Shown here: piece by piece, positions 34,345 to 42,816 of the stretch
Layout of the letters: each line of letters begins with the position of its first letter
Position numbering within the stretch: position 1 is the first letter of the stretch
Source: Chthonomonas sp. UBA2362
Lineage (GTDB): Bacteria; Armatimonadota; Fimbriimonadia; Fimbriimonadales; Fimbriimonadaceae
Direction: 5' to 3'
Assembly: GCA_002344135.1 (NCBI GenBank)
Contig: DDTO01000002.1
Coordinates: 298,794 to 362,793, forward strand
Length of the DNA stretch: 64,000 bases
Program-made: the position numbers and the translations under genes
Notes under the pieces: generated by a model
What the model was told of the DNA's origin: nothing
Database searches by the model: none
Seen by the model: only the letters and a program-made list of their open reading frames with translations

Positions 34345-36795
34345 ATGAGAACTTTGCTTCAGCGCTTCTCGGTCTTGGTCTTGGCCGCCGCGGGCTTATG
34401 CGCCCTGCCCGAACGTGCGGCCGCGACCTTCGCGGAGAACTTCGATAACCTTGTTACGGGGAGCATGATCGCCGGCCAGAACGGCTGGGAGAGCTGGGAT
34501 AACAACAATGCCTGGAACTCGATGGTCGTCGACGGCGGTTTCAGCACTCCCAACCGCATTCGCATCACCGGAGGCAGCGACACCGTTCATCAGTTCAGCG
34601 GATACACCTCCGGTAAGTGGGTGGTCCGCGCCAAACAATTCGTCTCGTCGTCTTCGGTCGGCGATTCCTACTTTATTCTGCTCAACCGTTATAACCACGG
34701 CGGTCCCTACAACTGGAGCGTTCAGCTGCGCTGCAACGCCGCTCAGGGCGTCATCCAAGAGGACCGGACGGGCGCAACTGGCCCGAGCATGCCCCTCGTG
34801 ACGAACCAATGGAAGGAGATCCGCTGCGAAATCGATATCACGGCGAATTCGGTGAGCATCTATTACGATAACCAACTGCTCACGACGCAGACCTGGAAGA
34901 TCGGCACCGATCCGACCGCTCAAGATGCCCTCGCCTGCATCGACCTCTACTCGGCCAACGCCTCGTCGTTGGCCTTCTACGACGACATCCGCATCGATCC
35001 GGGCGGACCGGCGCTGGCCTTCGGCAATATGCACTCCAGAATCGGCGGTGCGGTTATGGAAGTGCAGAACACTCCGGACGGGCGCCGTGTCCGCGGGTTG
35101 GTCTCGCTCGAGGACGCCCTGATCAGCGGGATCGCGGTGGACGAGGGAACGACCGACGGCTCCTGCATCATGTTCGATCCGACCGATTTCAGTGCAGCCG
35201 AAGATGGAGCGCAACTGGAGGTCACCCTCAACGGGCTGCCACCAGGCGAGCCTGTGATCGATATCTGCAAGATCGTCTTCGGGAAGGCGACTCCAAAGAT
35301 CCTGATGACGTGCGTCGGAGGTCGTTCCTATCAGGAATACACGATCGAGTGCTATCTCGAGAACCAACTCGTCGGTACCTCGCCGAACGGTCCTGGCGGG
35401 GCCGGTCCGGAACTCCTGCAGTGGCCTTACTGGATGGAGCGACGCGAAAAGAAGGAGTGCCGCCCGTTCCATCACCACGCGATCTTCGTTCCGCCGGGAG
35501 GACCTGGGGACCAAGGCGACGTTTGGATCGGACTCGGCCGAATGGATGAGCCCGGCCACGGCGTTCAGCTCGTCACTCTGCCCGACGGCACCGGCGTGCT
35601 CTGCAACCTCATTCGTCTCGTTCCCGCGCCCCAGCCCAGCCTAGCGCGACACAAGGGCGCCGGATACAACATCAAGGCAAACAAGAGGTGTGCCTCCTTC
35701 ACCATCGCCGGCGAAATGCGGTATGCCTTCGGCTACGCGGTCAAGAGCCTCGGCGACGATGTCATCGTCGAAAGCGACATGGCCTCGGCGGCCCGCCGCC
35801 TGCCCGTTCGCAACCTCGGCCACTCGGGCGAGGACGGCGTCGAGTTCCTCACCTGCCCCAGCAACGGCATGGATGCGGTGTGGGACCCGATTACCTCGCC
35901 TCCAGTCGACGGCGCTTTCCTCCAGATGGAGGCGATGGGAATCCTCAACGGGTCGCATAGTCGGCTTGGCCAGACCCAGTGCCGCTTCCGCCCCGCGTTC
36001 TTCGACGTTTTCTGTGACTTCAGCGACATTGGCGCCGGCTCGATGAAGGTCATCGGTCGCCGCGCCGGTAGCGTTGTCTTCCAGAGCGACAACGTCCCCA
36101 ACGGCCTCATCGGCAGCGGTGATCGCTGGCCGCGATGCGGCGGCAAGCTCGGCCGTCCGACGCCCTGTTTCCGCTGGTGGTGGGGGAGCGACTTCCCGTT
36201 CCTGCACCTGGGCAGCGTGTACATCATCGATGAGTTGCTGATGCTGGCCGACGGCCCGCCTGGGACGCAACTGGATAATCTCGACGTCTTACGGTTCAAG
36301 ACTCGGGATATTCCGGAAGTCACCTTCACCGACTTCCAGGCCCTCGAGTACAAGCGCGTGGAGATCACGCCGACGCTTGAAGGCTGCCCCGATCCGGCCG
36401 GCGAGATGGCGCACTATCAAGTGCGCGATGCCGACACGGGAGAGGTCGTCCAAGAGGGCGACGCACCGGTAGGAGCGGACGGCAAGATCATCGTCGAGGT
36501 CTGGTACAAGGGCCAATGCATCATCCACCTCGAGTTCGGCCGGTATCTGCAGAAGAACACCGATCCCCGAGTGCTGGAAAACCTCAACTTCTTCGATGTC
36601 TTCCTGATGGCCGGTGACGCGGACGGAGATAACGAGGTGACGATCGGCGACTTCGCACTCCTCAGCGCGGCCTTCGGCTCTTCGCCGGGTATGCCGAACT
36701 GGGATCCGATGTGCGACTTCGAATGCGACGACGAGATCACCATCGGCGACTACGCCCTGCTCTCGCAGAACTTCGGCGAAGTCGGCGACGACTAA
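34345..36795 (+). CDS. Large secreted protein with C-terminal dockerin-like Ca-binding repeats
   Basis: 816 aa with a signal peptide (TLLQRFSVLVLAAAGLCALP...AAA). Residues about 28-235 look like a concanavalin/LamG-type beta-sandwich (FAENFDNLVTGSMIAGQNGW opening, FYDDIRIDPGG close). The middle is unassigned and Cys-rich. The C-terminus has two dockerin-type Ca loops, DADGDNEVTIGD followed by FALLSAAFG, and DFECDDEITIGD followed by YALLSQNFG, and the protein ends GEVGDD. The same ending occurs in the subtilase at 49127-52177. The function is unknown; it is an extracellular or surface protein. GAGGAG lies 10 nt before the ATG. Confidence 0.75.
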   Translation: MRTLLQRFSVLVLAAAGLCALPERAAATFAENFDNLVTGSMIAGQNGWESWDNNNAWNSMVVDGGFSTPNRIRITGGSDTVHQFSGYTSGKWVVRAKQFVSSSSVGDSYFILLNRYNHGGPYNWSVQLRCNAAQGVIQEDRTGATGPSMPLVTNQWKEIRCEIDITANSVSIYYDNQLLTTQTWKIGTDPTAQDALACIDLYSANASSLAFYDDIRIDPGGPALAFGNMHSRIGGAVMEVQNTPDGRRVRGLVSLEDALISGIAVDEGTTDGSCIMFDPTDFSAAEDGAQLEVTLNGLPPGEPVIDICKIVFGKATPKILMTCVGGRSYQEYTIECYLENQLVGTSPNGPGGAGPELLQWPYWMERREKKECRPFHHHAIFVPPGGPGDQGDVWIGLGRMDEPGHGVQLVTLPDGTGVLCNLIRLVPAPQPSLARHKGAGYNIKANKRCASFTIAGEMRYAFGYAVKSLGDDVIVESDMASAARRLPVRNLGHSGEDGVEFLTCPSNGMDAVWDPITSPPVDGAFLQMEAMGILNGSHSRLGQTQCRFRPAFFDVFCDFSDIGAGSMKVIGRRAGSVVFQSDNVPNGLIGSGDRWPRCGGKLGRPTPCFRWWWGSDFPFLHLGSVYIIDELLMLADGPPGTQLDNLDVLRFKTRDIPEVTFTDFQALEYKRVEITPTLEGCPDPAGEMAHYQVRDADTGEVVQEGDAPVGADGKIIVEVWYKGQCIIHLEFGRYLQKNTDPRVLENLNFFDVFLMAGDADGDNEVTIGDFALLSAAFGSSPGMPNWDPMCDFECDDEITIGDYALLSQNFGEVGDD

Positions 36796-36808
36796 ATCGC
36801 CCTGATCA

Positions 36809-36834
36809 GCCGGGCTCGCGCTAGCGAGCCCGGC
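36809..36834 (+). terminator. Hairpin after the dockerin-tailed gene
   Basis: 11-bp stem GCCGGGCTCGC/GCGAGCCCGGC with loop GCTA, 13 nt after the stop. Only a weak pyrimidine run follows. A second compound hairpin, GGTGCC-TA-GGGCCGG / CCGGCCC-GGCACC, follows at 36852-36885. Confidence 0.65.
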
Positions 36835-36911
36835 TCGGACTTCTCTCCCTTGGTGCCTAGGGCCGGAGGGCGCCGGCCCGGCACCCCACTTCATGCCTTC
36901 CCCCCGAGGGC

Positions 36912-36917
36912 TACAAT
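36912..36917 (+). promoter_or_regulatory. -10 hexamer TACAAT, 6 nt before GTG 36924
   Basis: A near-consensus -10 whose start site would coincide with the GTG of the Fe-S oxidoreductase. There is no Shine-Dalgarno, so it is probably leaderless. Confidence 0.6.
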
Positions 36918-36923
36918 CTGCGC

Positions 36924-38939
36924 GTGGAGCCCACCCGAACCGAGTTCCTGCACTTGCCGGAGTGGCAGAAGACCCTCTTCTACGTGCTGGTCTTCGCAAG
37001 CCTCGCCATCGGCGCATGGCAGATCTGGCTCCGCTATCGAGAGTGGCGAAAAGGCAAGCCGATCGATTGGAAGCCACCTCGGCTCAAGAACTTTCTCACG
37101 TACGTCCTGGCCCAGCGCAAGGTTCGGAGCAGTCGTCGCCGTAGCGGCGCACCGATGCATCTGCTCATCTTCTACGGCTTCGTCTCCTTGTTCCTGGCCA
37201 CCACCCTCCTCGCGATCGCCACCTATGCGCCGCTGATCGGGATCCCGAACTTCCACCGCGGCACGTACTATCTGATCTACGAAGCGACCTTCGACCTCCT
37301 CGGGTTGCTGTTCGTGTTCGGTCTGATCTGGGCGCTCGTTCGGCGGCTCGCCTATCGGCCCGCAGCGGTTACTTCGAATTCGAGCGACGTCTGGATGCTG
37401 GTCCTGCTCATCGTGGTCGGCGTGACCGGCTACGTGCTCGAGGCTGCGCGAATCGCGAACGATCCTCAGCCCTTCGACGGGGCGTCCGTCGTCGGCTACT
37501 CGATGGCCTTGATCCTGCCGCCGGTCTCGAACGGCGCCTACGTCGCGATCTGGTGGTTCCACATGGCGTGGGTGTTCGTATTCTTCGCGGTCATCCCGCG
37601 GTTCCGGCTACGGCACATCGTCATTGCTTGCTTCGGCGCGGCCAACGCCCCGACCGGGCGGCCTTGGGGACGGCTGGAACCCATTACGATGGAGGAGGTA
37701 GAGCAGACGGGCCAGATCGGGGTCGCCCATGCGAAGGACTACTCTCGTTGGCACCTCATGTCGCTCGACGCCTGCATGGAGTGCGGCCGTTGTACCGAGG
37801 TCTGCCCCGCACACGGGGTCGGCAAGGTACTCAACCCGAAGCAGGTCGTCCAAGACATCCGCGGCATCCCCAGGGAAGACGGCCCAACCGTCGCCGAAGC
37901 GGTCAGCGAGGAAGCGCTGTGGGCTTGCACGACTTGCAACGCCTGCGTCGAGGCTTGTCCGGTCCTCATCCGCCATGTGGACCTCATCGTCGATGTCCGC
38001 CGAAACCTGGTCGCCGAGGGGCGCCTGAGCGGCACCGCGGCCGTCATGCTGCGGCAAGCCGCCTCGACGGGCAGCGCCTGGGGCACCCCGGCGTCCGACC
38101 GGGAGGACTGGATGAAAGGCCTCGACGTCCCCCTCGCACGCGACAAGAAGTCGTTCGATGTGCTTCTCTGGGTCGGATGCGCGGGAGCAACCGACCCCGG
38201 CGCTATCAAGACGACGCGCGCAGTCGCCGAACTGCTCACGAGCGCGGGAATCGACTTTGCTTGCCTCGGCAATGAGGAATCGTGCACCGGGGACGTGGCC
38301 CGCCGCGTGGGGGACGAGTTCCTCTTCCAAGAGCAAGCCCAAAGGAACGTCGGGACCTTCGGCAAGTACGAGTTCAAGCGGATCGTCACGCCTTGCCCGC
38401 ACTGCTTCAACACCTTCGCCAACGAATACGGCCAGTTCGGGGGAGAGTATCAGGTGCTGCATCACAGCCGTCTCTTGGCCGATCTCGTCGCGGAGGGAAG
38501 GCTCAGGGCGCCCGATCTGCTCCAAGGAGCGGTGACGTTTCACGATCCCTGTTACCTGGCGAGGATCAACAACCAGTCCGATGCCCCTCGCCGGGCCCTG
38601 GGCGAGTCTTCCGACATGGACAAGGCGATCGTCCCGACCGACCCCGACGGCCGACTCGCCGAGCCCGCCCATTTCGGGCGCAAGACCCTCTGCTGCGGGG
38701 CCGGTGGCGGGCGCATGTTCATGGAGGAGCCCATCGAGCAGCGGCCTGGGAACAGGCGCGCGCGCGAACTGCTCGATACCGGCGCCCGGACGATCGCGGT
38801 CGGCTGCCCCTTCTGCCGCATCATGCTCGACGCGAGCCTCAAGCAAGTTACGGAGGAAGAAGTTCGTTTGGTCGACCTCGCCGAGATGCTGCAAGAGAGC
38901 AACCGTGCGCCAGCCGACGCCGGCCAGATAACATCGTAG
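36924..38939 (+). CDS. Membrane-bound (Fe-S) oxidoreductase, NarI-like domain fused to HdrD-like CCG domains
   Basis: 671 aa. The N-terminal 235 residues carry five or six membrane helices resembling a b-type cytochrome (NarI/HdrE-like). Two 4Fe-4S motifs follow, CMECGRCTEVCP (Cys284-294) and CTTCNACVEACP (Cys335-345). Two CCG domains (about 395-640) contain PCPHCFN, CCGAGGG and GCPFC. It probably passes electrons between the quinone pool and a soluble partner or acyl-CoA dehydrogenase/ETF-type donor; that partner is inferred from family precedent. The next gene starts at the base after its stop. Confidence 0.9.
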   Translation: MEPTRTEFLHLPEWQKTLFYVLVFASLAIGAWQIWLRYREWRKGKPIDWKPPRLKNFLTYVLAQRKVRSSRRRSGAPMHLLIFYGFVSLFLATTLLAIATYAPLIGIPNFHRGTYYLIYEATFDLLGLLFVFGLIWALVRRLAYRPAAVTSNSSDVWMLVLLIVVGVTGYVLEAARIANDPQPFDGASVVGYSMALILPPVSNGAYVAIWWFHMAWVFVFFAVIPRFRLRHIVIACFGAANAPTGRPWGRLEPITMEEVEQTGQIGVAHAKDYSRWHLMSLDACMECGRCTEVCPAHGVGKVLNPKQVVQDIRGIPREDGPTVAEAVSEEALWACTTCNACVEACPVLIRHVDLIVDVRRNLVAEGRLSGTAAVMLRQAASTGSAWGTPASDREDWMKGLDVPLARDKKSFDVLLWVGCAGATDPGAIKTTRAVAELLTSAGIDFACLGNEESCTGDVARRVGDEFLFQEQAQRNVGTFGKYEFKRIVTPCPHCFNTFANEYGQFGGEYQVLHHSRLLADLVAEGRLRAPDLLQGAVTFHDPCYLARINNQSDAPRRALGESSDMDKAIVPTDPDGRLAEPAHFGRKTLCCGAGGGRMFMEEPIEQRPGNRRARELLDTGARTIAVGCPFCRIMLDASLKQVTEEEVRLVDLAEMLQESNRAPADAGQITS

Positions 38940-39410
38940 ATGGTGAAGAGCAAGTGGGTCGTCCTCGGCGTGATCATCGGAGTCATCTTCTTGGCCACGA
39001 TCTGGTCGATCGGCAACGGACTGACCTCTGTGGGCCGAGTCCGGGAGAGTGCGCAGGGCTATGCCGACGAAGCCCTGCCCGCGATCTTGGCGGGCTGGAA
39101 CGCCGACGAACTCATAGCGCGCTCGGCCTTCGAACTCAAGAAGAACGTCCCCGCCGAGGAAACCCGCCGCATAATCGGCGACTTGAAGGCTCGCCTCGGC
39201 GCCTTCAAGTCCGTCGAGAAGGCGCAGATGGGCGACTTCGAGATGCCCGGCCAGAGCAAGAGCGGGCCCTACATGGTCGCGCCGTTCGTCGCGAACGCCA
39301 CGTTCGAGAAAGGGCAGGCCGTCGTCGAGATGAAGCTGGTCCGGCAGGAAGGCAAGTGGAAAATCGGCAACTTCTTCGTCCGCGAGCCTAGCGCTTCAGC
39401 CAATCGTTGA
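38940..39410 (+). CDS. Membrane-anchored protein of unknown function
   Basis: 156 aa, ATG directly following the oxidoreductase TAG. One N-terminal transmembrane helix (VVLGVIIGVIFLATIWSI) is followed by an alpha+beta extracytoplasmic domain (about 35-150; WNADELIARSAFELKKNV, KWKIGNFFVRE). The pattern recalls NTF2-like/DUF4019 proteins but I do not assign it. The 3' end overlaps the convergent S9 peptidase gene by 23 nt. Confidence 0.65.
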   Translation: MVKSKWVVLGVIIGVIFLATIWSIGNGLTSVGRVRESAQGYADEALPAILAGWNADELIARSAFELKKNVPAEETRRIIGDLKARLGAFKSVEKAQMGDFEMPGQSKSGPYMVAPFVANATFEKGQAVVEMKLVRQEGKWKIGNFFVREPSASANR

Positions 39411-41478
39411 AGAACTCCAGCATCCGCTCCTGGCCGATCCCCGAGTGCCCGGCATCCGGGCCGACTTGCAGGTCGTAACCCTTCCGGGCGGCCTGGAGCG
39501 CGCGAACGAGTTGGTAAGTGTTCGAGGGGTGGACGTTGTCGTCGGCGGTACCGTAGAAGAGCATCATCCGCCCCTTGGCGTTCGCCGCGTACTTCATGGC
39601 CGATCCGGCTTCGTAGCCTTCGGGGTTGGCCTGAGGCGTGTTCATATACCGCTCCGTGTAGATCGTATCGTAGTTGCGCCAGTCGGTCACCGACGAGCTC
39701 GCGCAGGCGGCGGCGAAAAGATCGGGATACCGCAGCAGCGCCATGACGCTCGCGTAGCCCCCATAGGAGGTTCCCTCGATCCCCACGCGCTTGCCGTCGA
39801 TGAACGGCTTCGTCTGGATGAGGTGGCGCACGCCGGCGGCTTGGTCGTCGATCTCGACGATCCCGAGCTTGCCGTACAGTGCATCCTTGTGGGCCTTGCC
39901 GCGCCCGCTCGTTCCGCGTCCGTCGAAGGAGGCGACGCAGTAGCCCATCTCGGTCAGCGGGTTGGGGGTCTGGTATCGCTCCTGGTCGGTTCCCGACTCC
40001 GGCCCGGCATAGACCTGCACGATGAGGGGAACTTTCTCGCCCTCCTTCAGCTGTGAGGGCGTATGCAGGGTCCCGTAGCAGGTGGTCTTCCCGTCGGCGG
40101 CGGTGAAGGTGATGCGCTCCACCGGACGGAGGCCCAGCTCTTTGAATTTCGTCGTGTCGCTTTCGGCGAGGGTTTCGAGAACCTTTCCGGACGCATCGAG
40201 GAGCCGGGTCACGGGCGGCGAGTCGATCGCCTCGGCGACGTCGATAAAGTGCTTGCCGTCCGGCGAGAGGCTGACCGCGTGGTTGAACCGCGGGTCGGTG
40301 AGCCGCGCGTCGCCCTTGCCGTCGAGGCCCACCCGGTGAAGCTGGAGCTTGTTCGGGTTCTCTCCGTCCCTCCCCATGTACCAAAGCCTTCCGCCAGGCA
40401 GATCGACCCGCACGATGCTGGCCACCTCGAACGGCTGCTGGGTGATCGGGCGCAGGCTGCCGCTCGCGAGGTCCAGCAGATACAGGTTCTTGAAGCCGCT
40501 TCGCTCGCTGAACCAGATCGCCTTGCCCTTGAAGGCGGGCGCCTTCTCGATGTTCGGGTCGGCGTCGAGAAACACCCGCCGAGGCGAGTTCTCCGTCCAG
40601 CTTTTCGGCCACTCCTCGCGCAAGATTACGCGGACCGCGCCGGTCTCGGGGTCCGCGCCGCACCACTCCATCACGTCCTGCTTGCGGTTCGTGCGGTGGA
40701 ACCAAAGCTCGCGGTTATCCAGTGACCAGCGGATGCCGTAGACGTAATGCCCGACGCCTTCCTCGAACGCGCCCGGCCGGACCGCGATCTTCGTCGACTT
40801 CTTCCCGGCGACGTCGTACACGTAGAGATCGACCTCGGGGTTGGGCGCGCCCGCCTTCGGGTAGGCCTCGACGTCCAGGCTGTTCTGGACCTTCGTCACG
40901 TTCAGCGGCAGGAAGTAGTCCGGCACCTTGCTCTCGTCGAAGAAGTAGTACCAGAGCCGCTTGCCGTCGCCCGAGAAGCCCATCGCTTCGTTTTGATCGA
41001 GTTCCTCGCCGTAGACCCAGGTGCCGGCGCCGTACTTGGTCCGCTTCTCGGCGCTGCCGTCGGCGGTGATGGCGACGGCGTTTTGGCCATCGGCCTCGGA
41101 GATCCAGAGGTTGCGGTCCTTGGTGAACGCCTTGAGGGCGCCGTCCGGGCTGAAGGCGCTCGTGAACTGCCGCCCCCGGGCGGGCCTCGGCCGGGCGGCA
41201 TTGGGGTCACGGGCGGTGGTTCGGCCCCCTGCCTCGGCCTTCGGCGGCGCGTAGGGTCCGGCCTTGCGGGCGCCGATGTCGTAGCGCAGGGTCTGGCCGC
41301 CCTTGTCGTAGGTGAACGCCGCCCCGCCCTCGATCCATTCGACGCGCAGGCTGCCCCGCGCCACGGAGCCGGCAATCTTCGTCCGCATCGCCCGGTACCG
41401 CTCGTAGCCGGGCATCGTCGGCAGGCGGTCCTGGGCGGGCAAGAGCGCGCAGGCGAGGAGAAGAATCGTGGCGTTCAC
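39388..41478 (-). CDS. S9-family dipeptidyl-peptidase IV-like peptidase
   Basis: 696 aa from GTG 41478, which has TATTCT 6 nt upstream (leaderless style); the longer upstream frame is antisense to the next gene. It has a short signal peptide (NATILLLACALLPAQ). A DPPIV_N beta-propeller spans about 60-430. The hydrolase domain has Ser in EGTSYGGYASV, Asp in GTADDNVHP and His in DAGHSGIG. A low-complexity insert APPKAEAGGRTTARDPNAAR (about 90-110) looks lineage-specific. It is a second exported Pro-type peptidase, distinct from the one at 27299. Confidence 0.9.
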   Translation of the reverse strand: MNATILLLACALLPAQDRLPTMPGYERYRAMRTKIAGSVARGSLRVEWIEGGAAFTYDKGGQTLRYDIGARKAGPYAPPKAEAGGRTTARDPNAARPRPARGRQFTSAFSPDGALKAFTKDRNLWISEADGQNAVAITADGSAEKRTKYGAGTWVYGEELDQNEAMGFSGDGKRLWYYFFDESKVPDYFLPLNVTKVQNSLDVEAYPKAGAPNPEVDLYVYDVAGKKSTKIAVRPGAFEEGVGHYVYGIRWSLDNRELWFHRTNRKQDVMEWCGADPETGAVRVILREEWPKSWTENSPRRVFLDADPNIEKAPAFKGKAIWFSERSGFKNLYLLDLASGSLRPITQQPFEVASIVRVDLPGGRLWYMGRDGENPNKLQLHRVGLDGKGDARLTDPRFNHAVSLSPDGKHFIDVAEAIDSPPVTRLLDASGKVLETLAESDTTKFKELGLRPVERITFTAADGKTTCYGTLHTPSQLKEGEKVPLIVQVYAGPESGTDQERYQTPNPLTEMGYCVASFDGRGTSGRGKAHKDALYGKLGIVEIDDQAAGVRHLIQTKPFIDGKRVGIEGTSYGGYASVMALLRYPDLFAAACASSSVTDWRNYDTIYTERYMNTPQANPEGYEAGSAMKYAANAKGRMMLFYGTADDNVHPSNTYQLVRALQAARKGYDLQVGPDAGHSGIGQERMLEFFNDWLKR

Positions 41479-41554
41479 GCCTATAGAATACTGTTCCGAG
41501 GGCGGCTCTCTTCGTCTTCGTCTCGAAGGGAGGCTGCGCCGGAACCTCTCCCGA

Positions 41555-41596
41555 GCCCGCTGGAAGCTTTCCGGAGCCCGCTGAAAGCTTTCCGGA
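41555..41596. repeat. Two 21-bp tandem repeats
   Basis: The units at 41555-41575 and 41576-41596 differ by one base (CCCGCTGGAAG vs CCCGCTGAAAG, then CTTTCCGGAG). Degenerate partial units flank both sides, to about 41635. They lie between two divergent leaderless promoters. Confidence 0.6.
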
Positions 41597-41646
41597 GCCC
41601 TAGGGGAATCTCCCCCGGGCCCGCTGAAACGAGGCCGCGTTCGGCG

Positions 41647-41652
41647 TAGAAT
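41647..41652 (+). promoter_or_regulatory. -10 hexamer TAGAAT, 6 nt before GTG 41659
   Basis: Leaderless-type placement. The divergent gene has TATTCT (41490-41485) 6 nt before its GTG. Confidence 0.55.
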
Positions 41653-41658
41653 CTTCTC

Positions 41659-42789
41659 GTGCTCCCGCTGCTTGCTCGAATGGTTCTTCTCTTGGCGGTG
41701 GTCCCCGCCGGCTCGTGCGGCGAGGCGCCGCCGGTCGTCCGCGCCGAGGAGGGTCCTCCGCCGGCGGTCCAGACTCCCCCGAGCCAGGCTGGCCGGGTGC
41801 TGGTGGTGATCAACAAGGCCAGCCAAGACAGCATCGCGGTGGGCGCCTACTACGTGTCGAAGCGGCAGATCCCCAAGGGCAACGTCGTGATGATCGAATG
41901 CGCCACGACCGACACCATCACCGTCGACGAATACAGCCAGAAGGTCCTGCCCGAGGTGAAAAAGGGGCTGGCGAAGGCCGGGGCGTCGATCGACTTCATC
42001 GTGACCACCAAGGGGGTGCCGATCCGGCTGCGGGACGACGCGGGCTGGTCGCTGGACGGGCACCTGGCCGCGATGAACCTCGGCCTGCGCCCGATGGCCG
42101 GGCTGAACGACGCCAACGCCGACGAGCAGATCTCGAAGTCCCTGAACCCCTACTTCCGGAGCACGGAGCGGTTTACGAGCAAGAAGTTCGGTGGGATGTA
42201 CCTCGTGACGCGGCTCGACGGCTACACGGTCGAGGACTGCAAGCGCCTAGTGGACCGCTCGCTCGCGGCGAAGGCGGAGAAGGGGCCCTTCTTCTTCAAC
42301 GGGGCGGCGGGGCGGGACGAGTCGGGCTATGGCGAGATGCAGCAGTCGCTGGTGCGGGCGGACTCGCTGCTGCGCTCGCGCGGGTTCGAGACCACCTACG
42401 ACCGCAAGAAGTTCGTCGCCCCCGAGGACGCGCTGGCCGGGTACGCCAGCTGGGGGAGCAACGACGGCACCTTCGACCTCGCCACGTACCGCCGCCTGAA
42501 GTTCAAGCCGGGCGCCCTGGTGGAAACCTACGTCTCGACGAGCGCGCGGACGTTCCGGCCCACGACGGGCGGGCAATCGCTGATCGCCGACCTGATCGCG
42601 CAAGGGGTTACGGGCGTGAAAGGCTACGTGAGCGAGCCGTACTCGTTTGCGCTGGCCTATCCCGATATCATCTTCGACCGATATACGGCGGGCTTCAACC
42701 TGGCGGAGAGCTTCTACGCGGCTTCGATGATGGCGTCGTGGAAGGACCTCGTGATCGGCGACCCGCTCTGCAGCCCCTACGCGAAGTAG
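41659..42789 (+). CDS. TIGR03790-family exported protein
   Basis: 376 aa from GTG 41659 with a signal sequence (LPLLARMVLLLAVVPAGSCG, possible lipobox-like GSCG). It follows the TIGR03790 pattern: VLVVINKASQDSIAVGAYYVSKRQIP, then IDFIVTTKGVPIRL, LVTRLDGYTVEDCKRLVD, and a C-terminal LVETYVSTSARTF... and VIGDPLCSPY ending. The family is common in Planctomycetes and Acidobacteria, and no biochemical function is established to my knowledge. Confidence 0.85.
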   Translation: MLPLLARMVLLLAVVPAGSCGEAPPVVRAEEGPPPAVQTPPSQAGRVLVVINKASQDSIAVGAYYVSKRQIPKGNVVMIECATTDTITVDEYSQKVLPEVKKGLAKAGASIDFIVTTKGVPIRLRDDAGWSLDGHLAAMNLGLRPMAGLNDANADEQISKSLNPYFRSTERFTSKKFGGMYLVTRLDGYTVEDCKRLVDRSLAAKAEKGPFFFNGAAGRDESGYGEMQQSLVRADSLLRSRGFETTYDRKKFVAPEDALAGYASWGSNDGTFDLATYRRLKFKPGALVETYVSTSARTFRPTTGGQSLIADLIAQGVTGVKGYVSEPYSFALAYPDIIFDRYTAGFNLAESFYAASMMASWKDLVIGDPLCSPYAK

Positions 42790-42816
42790 CGCGGCGAGCG
42801 GCCACAATCTGGCTCG

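Noticed and set aside
38929..38934. TAACAT as a leaderless -10 for the gene at 38940
   Set aside because: It lies inside the end of the upstream gene, whose stop directly abuts the ATG, so operon read-through is simpler.
39269..40705. 478-codon minus-strand frame overlapping the S9 peptidase in another frame
   Set aside because: Arg/Gly-rich shadow of the S9 gene, which has intact propeller and catalytic motifs in its own frame.
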